Shown here: positions 1 through 8,603 of the stretch, piece after piece
Layout of the letters: each line of letters begins with the position of its first letter
Position numbering within the stretch: the first letter of the stretch is position 1
Assembly (NCBI RefSeq): GCF_035599575.1
Contig: NZ_CP141179.1
Coordinates: 1,178,001-1,242,000 of the forward strand
DNA: 64,000 nucleotides
Reading direction: 5' to 3'
DNA from: Roseovarius sp. Pro17
GTDB taxonomy: Bacteria > Pseudomonadota > Alphaproteobacteria > Rhodobacterales > Rhodobacteraceae
Position numbers and translations under genes: made by a program
The notes under the pieces: generated by a model
Told to the model about the DNA's origin: nothing
What the model saw: the letters and a program-made list of their open reading frames with translations, nothing else
Database searches by the model: none

Positions 1-496
1 GCGCGGGCGCAAGGTTCTGGTGGCGCAGGTGCTGGGGCAGGTGTTCATGAAGCGGGCCTTCGACGATCCCTTCTCGGCGCTGGACGCGGTGCTGCGCGCG
101 CACGTTCTGGGCGGGGCCGTGCAGGCGGCGATCATTGATATCCATTGCGAGGCGACCAGCGAAAAGACGGGCGTGGGCTATTTTTGCGACGGGCGCGCGT
201 CGCTGGTGGTCGGCACGCATACGCATATCCCCACTGCCGATGCGCAGGTTCTGCCGGGCGGCACCGCATATCTCAGCGATGCGGGTATGTGCGGCGACTA
301 CAACAGTGTCATCGGCATGGAAAAGGAAGAGCCGCTGCGCCGCTTTGTCACCGGGATGCCCAAGGGCCGCTTTCAGCCTGCAATGGGTGAGGCGACGCTG
401 TCGGGCGTCTATGTCGAGACGGACGACAAAACAGGGCGCGCCACCCGGATCGAGATGGTCCGTCAGGGCGGGCGCCTCGCGCAGGCGGGGCCATGA
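1..496 (+). CDS. YmdB-family metallophosphoesterase (3' part)
   Basis: The window opens inside this gene, and the reading frame is open from base 2 to the TGA at 494-496. About 165 C-terminal residues are visible; the family (TIGR00282-type, YmdB) is usually about 260-270 residues, so roughly the first 100 are missing. Family hallmarks are present: the metal-site segment IDIHCEATSEK, the paired histidines in VVGTHTHIPTAD, and GMCGDYNSVIGM near the end. Members are dinuclear-metal phosphodiesterases, described as hydrolysing 2',3'-cyclic nucleotides in Bacillus; the substrate here is unknown. The next gene starts at 493, a 4-bp ATGA overlap that suggests translational coupling. Confidence 0.93.
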   Translation, partial: RGRKVLVAQVLGQVFMKRAFDDPFSALDAVLRAHVLGGAVQAAIIDIHCEATSEKTGVGYFCDGRASLVVGTHTHIPTADAQVLPGGTAYLSDAGMCGDYNSVIGMEKEEPLRRFVTGMPKGRFQPAMGEATLSGVYVETDDKTGRATRIEMVRQGGRLAQAGP

Positions 497-1428
497 ATAC
501 ACGCGATCTGGGCCCTTATGCCGTGCTACTGGCGATGGGCGCGGGCTGGGGGCTGAGCGTGCCGCTGGCCAAGATCGCGGTCAGTACCGGCCATCAGCCG
601 CTGGGCCTGATATTCTGGCAGGAGGTGGTCGTTGTGACCCTGCTGGGGGCAATCTGTGCCCTGCGTCGCAAACGGCTGGAGCTGGGGCAGCGCTATTGGC
701 GGCTCTATCTCATGATCGCGTTGTGCGGCGCGGTGCTGCCCGATATCTTTTTTTACCTTGCTGCGGCCAAGCTGCCGGGCGGGATCATGGCCATCGTCAT
801 CGCCAGCGTGCCGCTCTTTTCATTACCCATCGCGCTGGCACTGGGAAACGAGACGTTCGCATGGCGCCGTGTGCTGGGCCTCAGCTTTGGCATTGTTGGG
901 ATATTGCTGCTGATCGGCCCCGAGGCAAGCCTGCCCGAAAGGGCCATGGCCGCGTTCATCCCCATCGCGCTGATGGCGCCGCTGCTCTACGCGACCGAGG
1001 GGAATCTGGTGGCCAAATGGGGCACGCAGGGCCTTGATCCGATGCAGGTTATTCTGGGCGCGTCGCTGCTGGGCATGGTTATTTCACTGCCGCTGGCGGT
1101 AGTCACCGGGCAGTGGATAAATCCGGCGGACAGTTTTGGCGCGCCCGAACTGGCGCTGGTGGCGTCGGCGGCGATCCATGGGCTGGTCTATGCCGTCTAT
1201 GTCTGGCTGGTCGGGCGCGCGGGGTCGGTTTTTGCCGCGCAGGCCAGCTATCTGGTGACGGGCTGCGGCGTGCTGTGGTCTATGCTGCTGCTGCACGAGC
1301 GCTATGCATTCTGGGTTTGGCTGGCGCTGGGAATCATGACAATCGGCATCGCGCTGGTCCAGCCGCGCCGCCATGCCACGCCGCTTGCACCTGTCACGCG
1401 CATCGGCGAAAATGCTCGCAATTCATAG
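493..1428 (+). CDS. EamA/DMT-superfamily permease
   Basis: A 311-residue integral membrane protein with the layout of drug/metabolite exporters: two tandem EamA repeats (about residues 8-140 and 155-290), each predicted to hold five hydrophobic segments. The first repeat carries the conserved early glycine-rich helix (LLAMGAGWGLSVPLAK) and the second has a matching LGIMTIGIALV end. It probably exports a small metabolite, but sequence alone does not give the substrate. It overlaps the preceding YmdB-type gene by 4 bp and is followed 15 bp later by the SLC13 transporter gene, so the three may share a transcript. Confidence 0.9.
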   Translation: MNTRDLGPYAVLLAMGAGWGLSVPLAKIAVSTGHQPLGLIFWQEVVVVTLLGAICALRRKRLELGQRYWRLYLMIALCGAVLPDIFFYLAAAKLPGGIMAIVIASVPLFSLPIALALGNETFAWRRVLGLSFGIVGILLLIGPEASLPERAMAAFIPIALMAPLLYATEGNLVAKWGTQGLDPMQVILGASLLGMVISLPLAVVTGQWINPADSFGAPELALVASAAIHGLVYAVYVWLVGRAGSVFAAQASYLVTGCGVLWSMLLLHERYAFWVWLALGIMTIGIALVQPRRHATPLAPVTRIGENARNS

Positions 1429-1443
1429 GAAGCAGGTCCAGAA

Positions 1444-3225
1444 GTGATCGCATATCTCGATTTGTCGCAGACCGCGCAGGCGCTGATGACGCTGGGCGTC
1501 GTTGCCGTGATGTTCGTGTTTTTCGTGCGCGAGGTTTATCCGACCGAGGTGGTCGCGCTGGCGGGTGCCGCCGCCATGCTGGCCTTGGGCCTTTTGCCCT
1601 ACGATGCGGCGCTGGATGTGTTGTCGAACCCGGCACCTTGGACCATCGCGGTGATGTTCGTCATCATGGGCGCGCTGGTGCGCACTGGCGCGCTTGAGGC
1701 GTTTACGTCGCTTGCGGACCGGCAGGCGCGCACCAATCCCAAGCTGGCCATTGCGATGCTGATGGTGCTTGTCATATTTGGCTCGGCGGTGATGAACAAC
1801 ACGCCGGTGGTGGTGGTGATGATCCCCGTCTTTGTCCAGCTGGCACGTACGATGAAAATCCCTGCTTCGCGCCTGCTTATTCCGCTGAGTTATGCGGCGA
1901 TCCTTGGCGGTATGCTGACGTTGATCGGCACGTCGACGAACCTGCTGGTCGATGGTGTGGCTCGCGCGCGCGGACTGGAGCCGTTCGGCATTTTTGAGGT
2001 CACGCCGCTGGCCTTCGTGCTGGTGATCTGGGGCATGATCTATCTGCGTTTCATCGGGCCGCTGCTGCTGCCGCACCGCGACTCCATGGCCGATATGCTG
2101 TCGGATCGCAGCCGCATGAAGTTTTTCACCGAGGCGGTGATCCCGCCCGACAGCAACCTGATCGGACGTGAGGTCAGCGGCGTGCAATTGTTCAAGCGCG
2201 AGGGCGTGCGCCTGATCGACGTTGTGCGCGGCGATCAGTCGCTAAGGCGCGACCTTACCGACGTAACGCTGGAGCAGGGCGATCTTGTCGTTCTTCGCAC
2301 GCAGATGACCGAGTTGCTGAGCCTTCAGAACGACAAGAGCCTGCGGCGCGTCGATCAGTTGTCGACCGTTGAAACGACAACGGTCGAGGTGCTGATTACG
2401 CCCGGATGCAAGATGGTCGGTCGCAGCCTCGGCTCGCTGCGTCTGCGGCGGCGCTATGGTGTCTATCCGCTGGCGGTCCATCGCCGGAACCAGAATATCG
2501 GTCGACAGCTTGATAACCTGATCGTCAAGGTGGGCGATACGCTGCTGTTGGAAGGCGCGCCCGAAGACATCAGGCGCCTGTCCAGCGAGATGGACATGGT
2601 CGATGTCTCGCAGCCCTCTGCGCGTGCGTTTCGGCGCGGTCATGCGCCCATCGCCATTGCCGCACTCATCGCCATCGTGGCGCTGGCGGGGCTGGGCGTG
2701 GCGCCGATCCTCGCCCTTGCGGTGGTCGCCGTGGCTGCGGTGCTGATCGCGCGCTGCATCGACGCGGACGAGGCGTTTTCCTTTGTCGACGGGCGGCTTC
2801 TGGCACTGATTTTCTCGATGTTGGCCATCGGTGCCGCGCTGGAGGAAAGCGGAGCTGTGGCACTAATCGTGGGGGGGGTGGCGCCCAGCCTGATGCTGAT
2901 GCCCGGCGTGATGGTGATATATTCGGTTTACCTCATGACCTCGGTTTTAACCGAGATGATCAGCAACAACGCCGTCGCCGTTGTCGTGACGCCCATCGCG
3001 ATCGGGCTGGGGCATGCGATGGGGATCGACCCTCGACCCTTGGTCGTGGCGGTCATGGTTGCGGCCAGCGCCAGCTTCGCCACGCCCATCGGGTATCAGA
3101 CAAATACGCTGGTCTATGGTCCCGGCGGATATCGGTTCACCGACTTTCTGCGCATCGGCGTGCCGCTAAACCTTAGCATCGGGCTGCTGGCCTCGCTTAT
3201 CATTCCGCTGATCTGGCCGCTGTGA
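1444..3225 (+). CDS. SLC13-family permease with two RCK_C (TrkA-C) domains
   Basis: A 593-residue anion-transporter-like membrane protein. Hydrophobic segments at about 10-200 include the family signatures MNNTPVVVV and GTSTNLLVDG. A soluble middle of about residues 215-390 contains two RCK_C-type domains (each with the pattern Gxx...LxxGDxLLL). A second membrane block (about 400-593) has SNNAVAVVVTP and the mirror signature TPIGYQTNTLVYGPGGY. This CitMHS/ArsB-fold layout with inserted TrkA-C domains is common in bacterial sulfate, citrate or dicarboxylate carriers. The substrate cannot be assigned. The start is GTG at 1444, with AGGAAG and CAGG stretches upstream. Confidence 0.92.
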   Translation: MIAYLDLSQTAQALMTLGVVAVMFVFFVREVYPTEVVALAGAAAMLALGLLPYDAALDVLSNPAPWTIAVMFVIMGALVRTGALEAFTSLADRQARTNPKLAIAMLMVLVIFGSAVMNNTPVVVVMIPVFVQLARTMKIPASRLLIPLSYAAILGGMLTLIGTSTNLLVDGVARARGLEPFGIFEVTPLAFVLVIWGMIYLRFIGPLLLPHRDSMADMLSDRSRMKFFTEAVIPPDSNLIGREVSGVQLFKREGVRLIDVVRGDQSLRRDLTDVTLEQGDLVVLRTQMTELLSLQNDKSLRRVDQLSTVETTTVEVLITPGCKMVGRSLGSLRLRRRYGVYPLAVHRRNQNIGRQLDNLIVKVGDTLLLEGAPEDIRRLSSEMDMVDVSQPSARAFRRGHAPIAIAALIAIVALAGLGVAPILALAVVAVAAVLIARCIDADEAFSFVDGRLLALIFSMLAIGAALEESGAVALIVGGVAPSLMLMPGVMVIYSVYLMTSVLTEMISNNAVAVVVTPIAIGLGHAMGIDPRPLVVAVMVAASASFATPIGYQTNTLVYGPGGYRFTDFLRIGVPLNLSIGLLASLIIPLIWPL

Positions 3226-3312
3226 GCGGTGGCAGGGCCTCTTGCCCCTGCACCGGTGCCTGATTTATAGGATGCATAAATCATCCTCGTTCGACCTTAA
3301 AAAGGATCCTAT

Positions 3313-4053
3313 ATGGCCGGCCATTCCAAATGGGCAAACATCCAGCACCGCAAGGGGCGGCAGGACGCCGTGCGCTCCAAACTGTTTTCCAAGCTAAGCA
3401 AGGAAATCACCGTCGCAGCCAAAATGGGCGATCCTGATCCCGACAAGAACCCGCGCCTGCGCATGGCCGTCAAAGAGGCCAAGATGCAATCGGTCCCCAA
3501 AGACGTGATCGACCGCGCCATCAAGAAGTCCCAGACCGGTGATAGTGAGGATTACGAGGAAATCCGCTATGAGGGTTACGGCCCCAATGGCGTTGCCGTC
3601 ATCGTCGAGGCGATGACCGACAATCGCAATCGCACCGCCAGCACCGTGCGCAGCACATTCACCAAGAATGGCGGCAATCTGGGCGAGACAGGCAGTGTCG
3701 GCTTCATGTTCGAGCGCAAGGGCGAGGTCGTCTATAGCCTAGAGGCCGGTGACGCCGACACAGTGATGATGGCCGCGATCGAGGCGGGTGCCGAGGACGT
3801 TGAATCGGGCGAGGAGGGCCACATCGTGTGGTGCGCCGATACCGACTTGAACGATGTGTCCTCCGCCCTTGAGGCCGAACTGGGCGAGAGCGAGACGACG
3901 AGGCTGACGTGGCGGCCCGTGACAACGACCGAGATGGATCTGGACGCGATGCAGAAGCTGATGAAGCTGATTGACGCGTTGGAGGATGATGACGACGTGC
4001 AGCGCGTCACCACCAATTTCGAAGCCTCCGACGAGGTGATGGAGCAGCTCTGA
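3313..4053 (+). CDS. yebC: YebC/PmpR-family regulator
   Basis: 246 residues, the normal length for the family, starting with the diagnostic [15 protein letters not shown] and continuing through the conserved [13 protein letters not shown] and [10 protein letters not shown] blocks. Family members are cytosolic; they have been described as DNA-binding regulators, and related proteins act in translation of proline-rich stretches. The ATG at 3313 is preceded by AAGGAT at a good distance. It stands alone on the plus strand; in many bacteria yebC lies near ruvABC, which is not seen here. Confidence 0.96.
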   Translation: MAGHSKWANIQHRKGRQDAVRSKLFSKLSKEITVAAKMGDPDPDKNPRLRMAVKEAKMQSVPKDVIDRAIKKSQTGDSEDYEEIRYEGYGPNGVAVIVEAMTDNRNRTASTVRSTFTKNGGNLGETGSVGFMFERKGEVVYSLEAGDADTVMMAAIEAGAEDVESGEEGHIVWCADTDLNDVSSALEAELGESETTRLTWRPVTTTEMDLDAMQKLMKLIDALEDDDDVQRVTTNFEASDEVMEQL

Positions 4054-4250
4054 TCTGTGCTGGCTAAGGCTAAAGTACTGCGAAAATCCTGCGAATTCTC
4101 CAGTCGTGCCCATTGACTGGCGGCGCGTCCATTGCGTGTCCGTGCGTGGTGTATCGCGTGGATATGCTGTGAAATGGCAGGCTTGCCAGACGGCGCGCAC
4201 GACCTATAGTTATCCGGAATGTATTAGCGCAGGCGGGGCCGGCCAAGATA

Positions 4251-4835
4251 ATGAACGGCGATTTCAGAACGGATTTCGTGCGCGCCTCATCGGCGCTCAG
4301 GCAGCACCCCGCGCTGGTGCTGAACGCTGATTACCGGCCGCTCAGCTACTATCCTCTGTCGCTGTGGTCGTGGCAGGACGCGATCAAGGCCGCTTGGCTG
4401 GACCGGGTGGATATCGTGGCCGAGTATGACCAGATTGTTCATTCGCCCAGCACGCAGATACGCATCCCATCGGTCATTGTCCTCAAGGATTTTGTCAAAC
4501 CTCAGAAGCGCGTGGCATTCACGCGCTTCAATCTTTTTCTGAGGGATGAATTTCGCTGTCAGTATTGCGGCGCGCGGGGTGATCTGACGTTCGATCATGT
4601 CGTGCCGCGCGCCAGCGGCGGGCGAACCAGCTGGAAGAACGTCGTTGCGGCCTGTGCGCGATGTAACCTGTCCAAAGGCTCAAAAAGCTTGGCGCGATCG
4701 GGCATGACCCTGCGCAAACCGCCCCGCGCGCCCGGCGCCGAAGAACTGCGCAATCTGGGCCGCAAGTTCCCGCCGGGCCATCTGCACGCCAGTTGGCTGG
4801 ATTTTCTCTATTGGGACGCCGAGCTGGAGGCGTGA
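4251..4835 (+). CDS. HNH endonuclease family protein
   Basis: A 194-residue protein of a type widespread in Alphaproteobacteria. The N-terminal half begins with the characteristic LVLNADYRPLSYYPLS segment. The HNH domain follows at about residues 95-150: a CxxC pair (CQYCG), the catalytic region LTFDHVVPRASGG, then a second CxxC (CARCN) that completes the structural zinc site. No methylase or specificity gene is adjacent, so nothing supports a restriction-modification role. These proteins are usually solitary and chromosomal, with unproven function. It begins with ATG after a 197-bp gap in which I see no other gene. Confidence 0.9.
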   Translation: MNGDFRTDFVRASSALRQHPALVLNADYRPLSYYPLSLWSWQDAIKAAWLDRVDIVAEYDQIVHSPSTQIRIPSVIVLKDFVKPQKRVAFTRFNLFLRDEFRCQYCGARGDLTFDHVVPRASGGRTSWKNVVAACARCNLSKGSKSLARSGMTLRKPPRAPGAEELRNLGRKFPPGHLHASWLDFLYWDAELEA

Positions 4836-4913
4836 GGGCGGCGCTGCCTGCGCAGTTGTGGAGGCCATGATAACTCTTACCATAGCTGGGAACTGGTTGT
4901 TTTTACCAAAAAA

Positions 4914-4928
4914 ATCCCCGCGCGGGAT
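4914..4928 (-). terminator. Rho-independent terminator of the 4940-5296 lipoprotein gene
   Basis: Read on the minus strand this is ATCCC-GCGCG-GGGAT followed at once by a run of T (A7 at 4908-4914 on the plus strand). It begins about 11 bp past the lipoprotein stop codon. The stem is short (5 bp). Confidence 0.6.
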
Positions 4929-4939
4929 GGACCAACGTA

Positions 4940-5296
4940 CTAGCTGCAAATTTGCGTGGCGCGCTTGCCGTAGCTGGAATACGCCTCCCAAAAGCGTTCG
5001 TCGCTGGCGCGGCTGGACTGGCGTGCGTCCTGCGCCAATTGCGGATTGCCGTAGAATTTTACTGCGCGCGATTGATCGCTGCTGGACAGTGATTGGTTTG
5101 CGACCGCCTGAATGCACCCGCATAGCTGGGACGAGCGCGCCTTACGATCCGAGGCAAGGCACGCATTCTTGAGCGGGCCACTGGCATTCGGCATATAGAC
5201 TGGGGCGCTCGCGCCTCGGCCTCTGTTCTCGTTCCGGTTCGAGCCGCCGCAGCCCGCAAGGACCAACACAAGGCCGACGATCAGTGCATTCTTCAT
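4940..5296 (-). CDS. Small predicted lipoprotein of unknown function
   Basis: 118 residues. The N-terminus is a clear lipoprotein signal: MKN, a hydrophobic stretch ([12 protein letters not shown]) and a lipobox with Cys-16 (LAGC). The mature part has a low-complexity Gly/Asn/Arg linker, then a compact C-terminal region with four further cysteines (NACLASD, LCGC, and the final QICS), which could form two disulfides in the periplasm. I recognise it as a conserved Rhodobacteraceae type of small secreted protein but cannot assign a function. It lies divergent from lepA and has its own terminator. Confidence 0.78.
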   Translation of the reverse strand: MKNALIVGLVLVLAGCGGSNRNENRGRGASAPVYMPNASGPLKNACLASDRKARSSQLCGCIQAVANQSLSSSDQSRAVKFYGNPQLAQDARQSSRASDERFWEAYSSYGKRATQICS

Positions 5297-5499
5297 TGAT
5301 TATGCCTCATATCTGCCGGACCCGTGCGGGGCCGCCCCGATCATGGGGAAGTTGTTTCAGGTCTCTTTGCCCGATCCTCGTGGGTTTTTCAATTCCGAAG
5401 ATGCTACGAGTCGCGCCTGCCTGCCATATCCGCGTGTCTCATGAGGCGAGGCGCCGATCCATCTTGACCAACCTTGCAAAGCCATACATATCCCATTCC

Positions 5500-7299
5500 A
5501 TGACAGACCTCGCACATATCCGAAATTTCTCGATCGTGGCGCATATTGACCACGGCAAATCCACGCTGGCCGATCGCCTGATCCAGCAGACCAACACCGT
5601 GGCCGAGCGCGATATGAAGGCGCAGATGCTGGATAGCATGGATATTGAGCGCGAGCGCGGTATTACCATCAAGGCACAGACCGTGCGGATCAACTATACT
5701 GCGCTCGATGGCGAGGAATACATTCTCAACCTGATCGACACGCCTGGCCATGTCGATTTCGCCTATGAGGTCAGCCGCTCGATGCGTGCTGTCGAGGGAT
5801 CGCTGCTGGTCGTGGATTCGACCCAAGGGGTCGAGGCGCAGACGCTGGCGAATGTTTATCACGCTATCGACGCGGGCCACGAGATTGTGCCGATCCTGAA
5901 CAAGATCGACCTGCCTGCCACCGATTGCGACCGTGTTGCCGAGCAGATCGAGGATGTCATCGGCATCGACGCCAGCGGCGCCATCCGAGTCAGTGCCAAG
6001 ACGGGGCAGGGGATCGTCGAGACGCTGGAGGCGATCGTCGCACACCTGCCGGCACCCAAGGGTGATCGGGATGCACCGCTCAAGGCAATGTTGGTCGATA
6101 GCTGGTATGATGCTTATCTGGGCGTCATCGTTCTGGTGCGGATCATGGACGGAGTTCTGAAAAAAGGCGACCGGGTGCGCATGATGCAGAACGGCTCGGT
6201 GCATCAGGTCGAGCGGATTGGCGTTTTCCGCCCCGCCATGACTGTGGTGGACAAGCTGGAGCCGGGAGAGATCGGATTTATCACCGCGTCGATCAAGCAG
6301 GTGCGTGATACCAAGGTGGGTGACACGATCACCCATGACAAGGCGCCTTGTGCTACGCCGTTGCCGGGTTTCAAGCCGTCGGTTCCAGTGGTGTTCTGTG
6401 GGCTTTTCCCGGTCGATTCGGCCGAGTTCGAAGACCTGCGTGACGCCATCGAAAAGCTGGCGCTGAACGATGCCTCCTTTACCTACGAGATGGAAACCTC
6501 GGCGGCGCTTGGTTTTGGGTTTCGCTGTGGGTTTCTGGGGCTCTTGCACCTTGAGGTCATCCGCGACCGGGTCGAGCGCGAGTATGATATCGATCTGATC
6601 ACGACTGCGCCGTCGGTCATCTACAACGTCTTTATGAAGGACGGCACACTGTTGCCTCTGCACAACCCGGCGGACATGCCGGACCTTTCGACGGTCGATC
6701 ACGTCGAAGAACCGCGGATCAAGGCGACGATCCTCGTGCCGGACGAATATTTGGGCGACGTGCTGAAGCTGTGTCAGGATCGTCGGGGCATTCAGATGGA
6801 TCTGACCTATGCAGGCGCGCGCGCCTTGGTGGTTTATGATTTGCCGCTGAACGAAGTGGTTTTCGACTTCTACGACCGGCTCAAATCGGTGACCAAGGGC
6901 TATGCCAGTTTTGACTATCAAATGATGGGCTATCGCACCGATAATTTGGTGAAAATGTCGATCCTCGTGAACGATGAGCCGGTTGATGCGCTGTCTATGA
7001 TGGTGCACCGCGACCGGGCCGAGACGCGCGGGCGCGCCATGGTCGAAAAACTCAAGGATCTGATTCCGCGCCACATGTTCAAGATCCCCATTCAGGCGGC
7101 CATCGGCGGCAAGGTGATCGCGCGCGAGACGTTGTCGGCGATGCGCAAGGACGTCACCGCCAAATGCTATGGCGGCGATGCGACGCGCAAAAAGAAGCTG
7201 CTGGAAAAGCAGAAGGCCGGTAAGAAAAAGATGCGCCAGTTCGGCAAGGTGGATATCCCTCAGGAGGCGTTCATCTCGGCGCTCAAGATGGACGGGTAG
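5500..7299 (+). CDS. lepA: Elongation factor 4 (LepA)
   Basis: A translational GTPase that binds ribosomes and back-translocates or remodels stalled complexes. The G1 motif AHIDHGKST lies near the N-terminus, G3 DTPGHVDF follows, and G4 is NKIDLP. The LepA-specific C-terminal domain ends in [18 protein letters not shown]. The frame is open upstream to 5284, but the ATG at 5500 gives the standard 599-residue protein, and the upstream extension has no family similarity. The stop codon (7297-7299) is part of a REP-like palindrome shared with the convergent transposase gene. Confidence 0.96.
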   Translation: MTDLAHIRNFSIVAHIDHGKSTLADRLIQQTNTVAERDMKAQMLDSMDIERERGITIKAQTVRINYTALDGEEYILNLIDTPGHVDFAYEVSRSMRAVEGSLLVVDSTQGVEAQTLANVYHAIDAGHEIVPILNKIDLPATDCDRVAEQIEDVIGIDASGAIRVSAKTGQGIVETLEAIVAHLPAPKGDRDAPLKAMLVDSWYDAYLGVIVLVRIMDGVLKKGDRVRMMQNGSVHQVERIGVFRPAMTVVDKLEPGEIGFITASIKQVRDTKVGDTITHDKAPCATPLPGFKPSVPVVFCGLFPVDSAEFEDLRDAIEKLALNDASFTYEMETSAALGFGFRCGFLGLLHLEVIRDRVEREYDIDLITTAPSVIYNVFMKDGTLLPLHNPADMPDLSTVDHVEEPRIKATILVPDEYLGDVLKLCQDRRGIQMDLTYAGARALVVYDLPLNEVVFDFYDRLKSVTKGYASFDYQMMGYRTDNLVKMSILVNDEPVDALSMMVHRDRAETRGRAMVEKLKDLIPRHMFKIPIQAAIGGKVIARETLSAMRKDVTAKCYGGDATRKKKLLEKQKAGKKKMRQFGKVDIPQEAFISALKMDG

Positions 7300-7319
7300 G
7301 GTGGGTTTCACCCACCCTA
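7296..7319. repeat. GTAG-headed REP-like palindrome next to a RAYT gene
   Basis: GTAG at 7296-7299 opens a perfect 10-bp inverted repeat, TAGGGTGGGT (7297-7306) and ACCCACCCTA (7310-7319), with a 3-nt loop. A GTAG or GGAG head on a short hairpin is the form of REP sequences mobilised by REP-associated tyrosine transposases, and such a gene begins right here. The palindrome contains the TAG stop of lepA on one strand and the TAG stop of the transposase gene on the other. It may also act as a terminator between the convergent genes, although no T-run follows. Confidence 0.75.
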
Positions 7320-7802
7320 TGCCACGATCATGTCAGAACTGGGCGCGCTGTGGATTGTCGAGTGCTCCCAGTCTTCGGGATGCCGCACTAGGCCGTGCCT
7401 GACCGGATCGTAGTGGCAATAATCGATCTGCCGGTGAAAATCAGCCGGATTTCGGATAGTATGTCCCCAAAACCGGCGCTGCCATATTCCCTTTTCGCCC
7501 TTGCGCGGCTTGCTGGGGTTTAGGGGTTCACCGGCGGCCAGGTGGCTTAAAAAGTCTGTCTTGATCTTCTGCCACCGGATCGACAAATCAGCGTCGCCGT
7601 CGGGCAGGGTCCAGACGGCGTGAAGATGATCTGGCAGCACCACCATCGCGTGACAGATGACTGGATGCGCGGATGCGACCTTGTCATAGGCAGCGCGCAG
7701 CAGATCGACTCGTTCGACCAAGGTGCCCGCGGTGCGATCTGCGAGGTAGGCGGTAAAGAAGCTGGTGCCGCCGGGGATGTATAGACGTTCATATTTGCTC
7801 AT
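7317..7802 (-). CDS. REP-associated tyrosine transposase (RAYT, Y1/HUH family)
   Basis: 161 residues. It has the opening typical of the family (YERLYIPGGTSFFTAYLADR), the metal-binding HUH-like pair in VVLPDHLHAVW, the WQRRFWGHTIRN block and the catalytic-tyrosine region IDYCHYDPVRHGLV. RAYTs nick and move REP hairpins and are usually single-copy domesticated genes, not insertion sequences. No flanking target duplications or terminal repeats are visible. Its stop codon is inside the palindrome at 7296-7319. Length and motifs look complete, so it may be active. Confidence 0.9.
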   Translation of the reverse strand: MSKYERLYIPGGTSFFTAYLADRTAGTLVERVDLLRAAYDKVASAHPVICHAMVVLPDHLHAVWTLPDGDADLSIRWQKIKTDFLSHLAAGEPLNPSKPRKGEKGIWQRRFWGHTIRNPADFHRQIDYCHYDPVRHGLVRHPEDWEHSTIHSAPSSDMIVA

Positions 7803-7862
7803 GCCTTACTATTCTCCGAATAGGGTTAAGCAAAGGTTGAAATTTGGGAGGAATTTCAATGA

Positions 7863-7888
7863 AAAGGGCAGCCCTAAAGCTGCCCTTT
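7863..7888 (-). terminator. Rho-independent terminator of the entericidin-like gene
   Basis: A perfect 10-bp stem (AAAGGGCAGC/GCTGCCCTTT) with a 6-nt loop lies about 24 bp past the stop codon of the small gene at 7912-8031. On the minus strand the stem ends in CCCTTTTC, a short T-run. Confidence 0.75.
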
Positions 7889-7911
7889 GTCTGCGTCAAA
7901 GATGCGCCGAC

Positions 7912-8031
7912 TTATTCGGCTTCGGCCTCGATCGCTTGTCCGGCATTTTGCACATCGCGGCCAAAGCCTTCGGTGGTTTCGCACGCAGCAAGGCCGAGAA
8001 CGACGAGGATGGCGAGAGTGACTTTCAGCAT
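7912..8031 (-). CDS. Entericidin A/B-family small lipoprotein
   Basis: A 39-residue peptide found by reading the minus strand by eye: MLKVTLAILVVLGLAACETT, then EGFGRDVQNAGQAIEAEAE. It has a short signal with a lipobox (LAAC, Cys-17) and the entericidin core C-E-T-x-x-G-x-G-x-D-x-x-x-A-G, followed by an amphipathic Ala/Glu helix. Entericidins are small envelope lipoproteins first described as a toxin/antidote pair. Here only one is present, so it is likely a general envelope-stress lipoprotein. AGGAG sits 7 bp before the ATG, and a strong hairpin terminator follows. Confidence 0.88.
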   Translation of the reverse strand: MLKVTLAILVVLGLAACETTEGFGRDVQNAGQAIEAEAE

Positions 8032-8603
8032 ATTGCATCTCCTTGTTTCGCTGCCATGGCAACGCGCCACGAGTGGTAATGGTTCCCACGGCCAAACTGC
8101 CGAAGAAGCTGACGGGTTCGCGGGCTTTTATGCATGGCTCACGTATAAAATGAACCAGATCACCAGATCGCGGCGCGCATGTCAGGCGGGTTATGCTGGG
8201 TAACCCGTCAGCATCTCCGGTGTCATTTATTGCGGCGCGCTGATCCAGTATCAGACATTCCAGGAGGCGATAAAGCATCCCGCACCGCGCGTGCCACCTT
8301 GCGCTCGCGCAAGACAGCGCGCGGCCAAATTATCGACAGAGGGCCATGGGCTGTTTGTAAAAATCCGTCGCGGGCTATTTGATCCGGTTAAGCGGCCGAC
8401 CGACGGCGGACACCGCACGTAATGTGATTAAGGTCCTGCGATGTCTGCGCGATCCGACGAAATATCGAAGGCGGACTTGAGAATCCTGACACCTTTTCCA
8501 GTGTGGGCAGTGTGGGTTTCCACGCGTCCAAGGCCTTCTCAGATTGTTGACTTGCGCTCGCGCTTGGGCCCAACTTACGGGATGGGATTTACGGAGGCTG
8601 ACA
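8032..8603. other. Gene-free stretch before the nitronate monooxygenase gene
   Basis: About 570 bp with no reading frame I can support on either strand. It contains the promoter side of the entericidin-like gene and an inverted repeat around 8187-8208 (CGGGTTA...TAACCCG). The AT-rich patches and lack of coding signal suggest decayed or imported DNA, in keeping with the accessory character of 7.3-9.6 kb. Confidence 0.5.

Noticed and set aside
4251..4835. HNH protein as part of a restriction or defence system
   Set aside because: No methylase, specificity subunit, helicase or toxin gene is adjacent; the gene is of a common solitary chromosomal type.
5404..7311. A 635-codon minus-strand open frame opposite lepA
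   Set aside because: Antisense to a highly conserved gene, with His/Arg-rich composition and no domain.
7296..7802. A full insertion sequence around the transposase
   Set aside because: No terminal inverted repeats bracket the gene and no target duplication is visible; the motifs are of the non-IS RAYT type.
8405..8419. 15-mer GGCGGACACCGCACG repeated at 17216-17230
   Set aside because: A 15-bp match between two GC-rich sites in 64 kb is within chance, and the flanks do not match.
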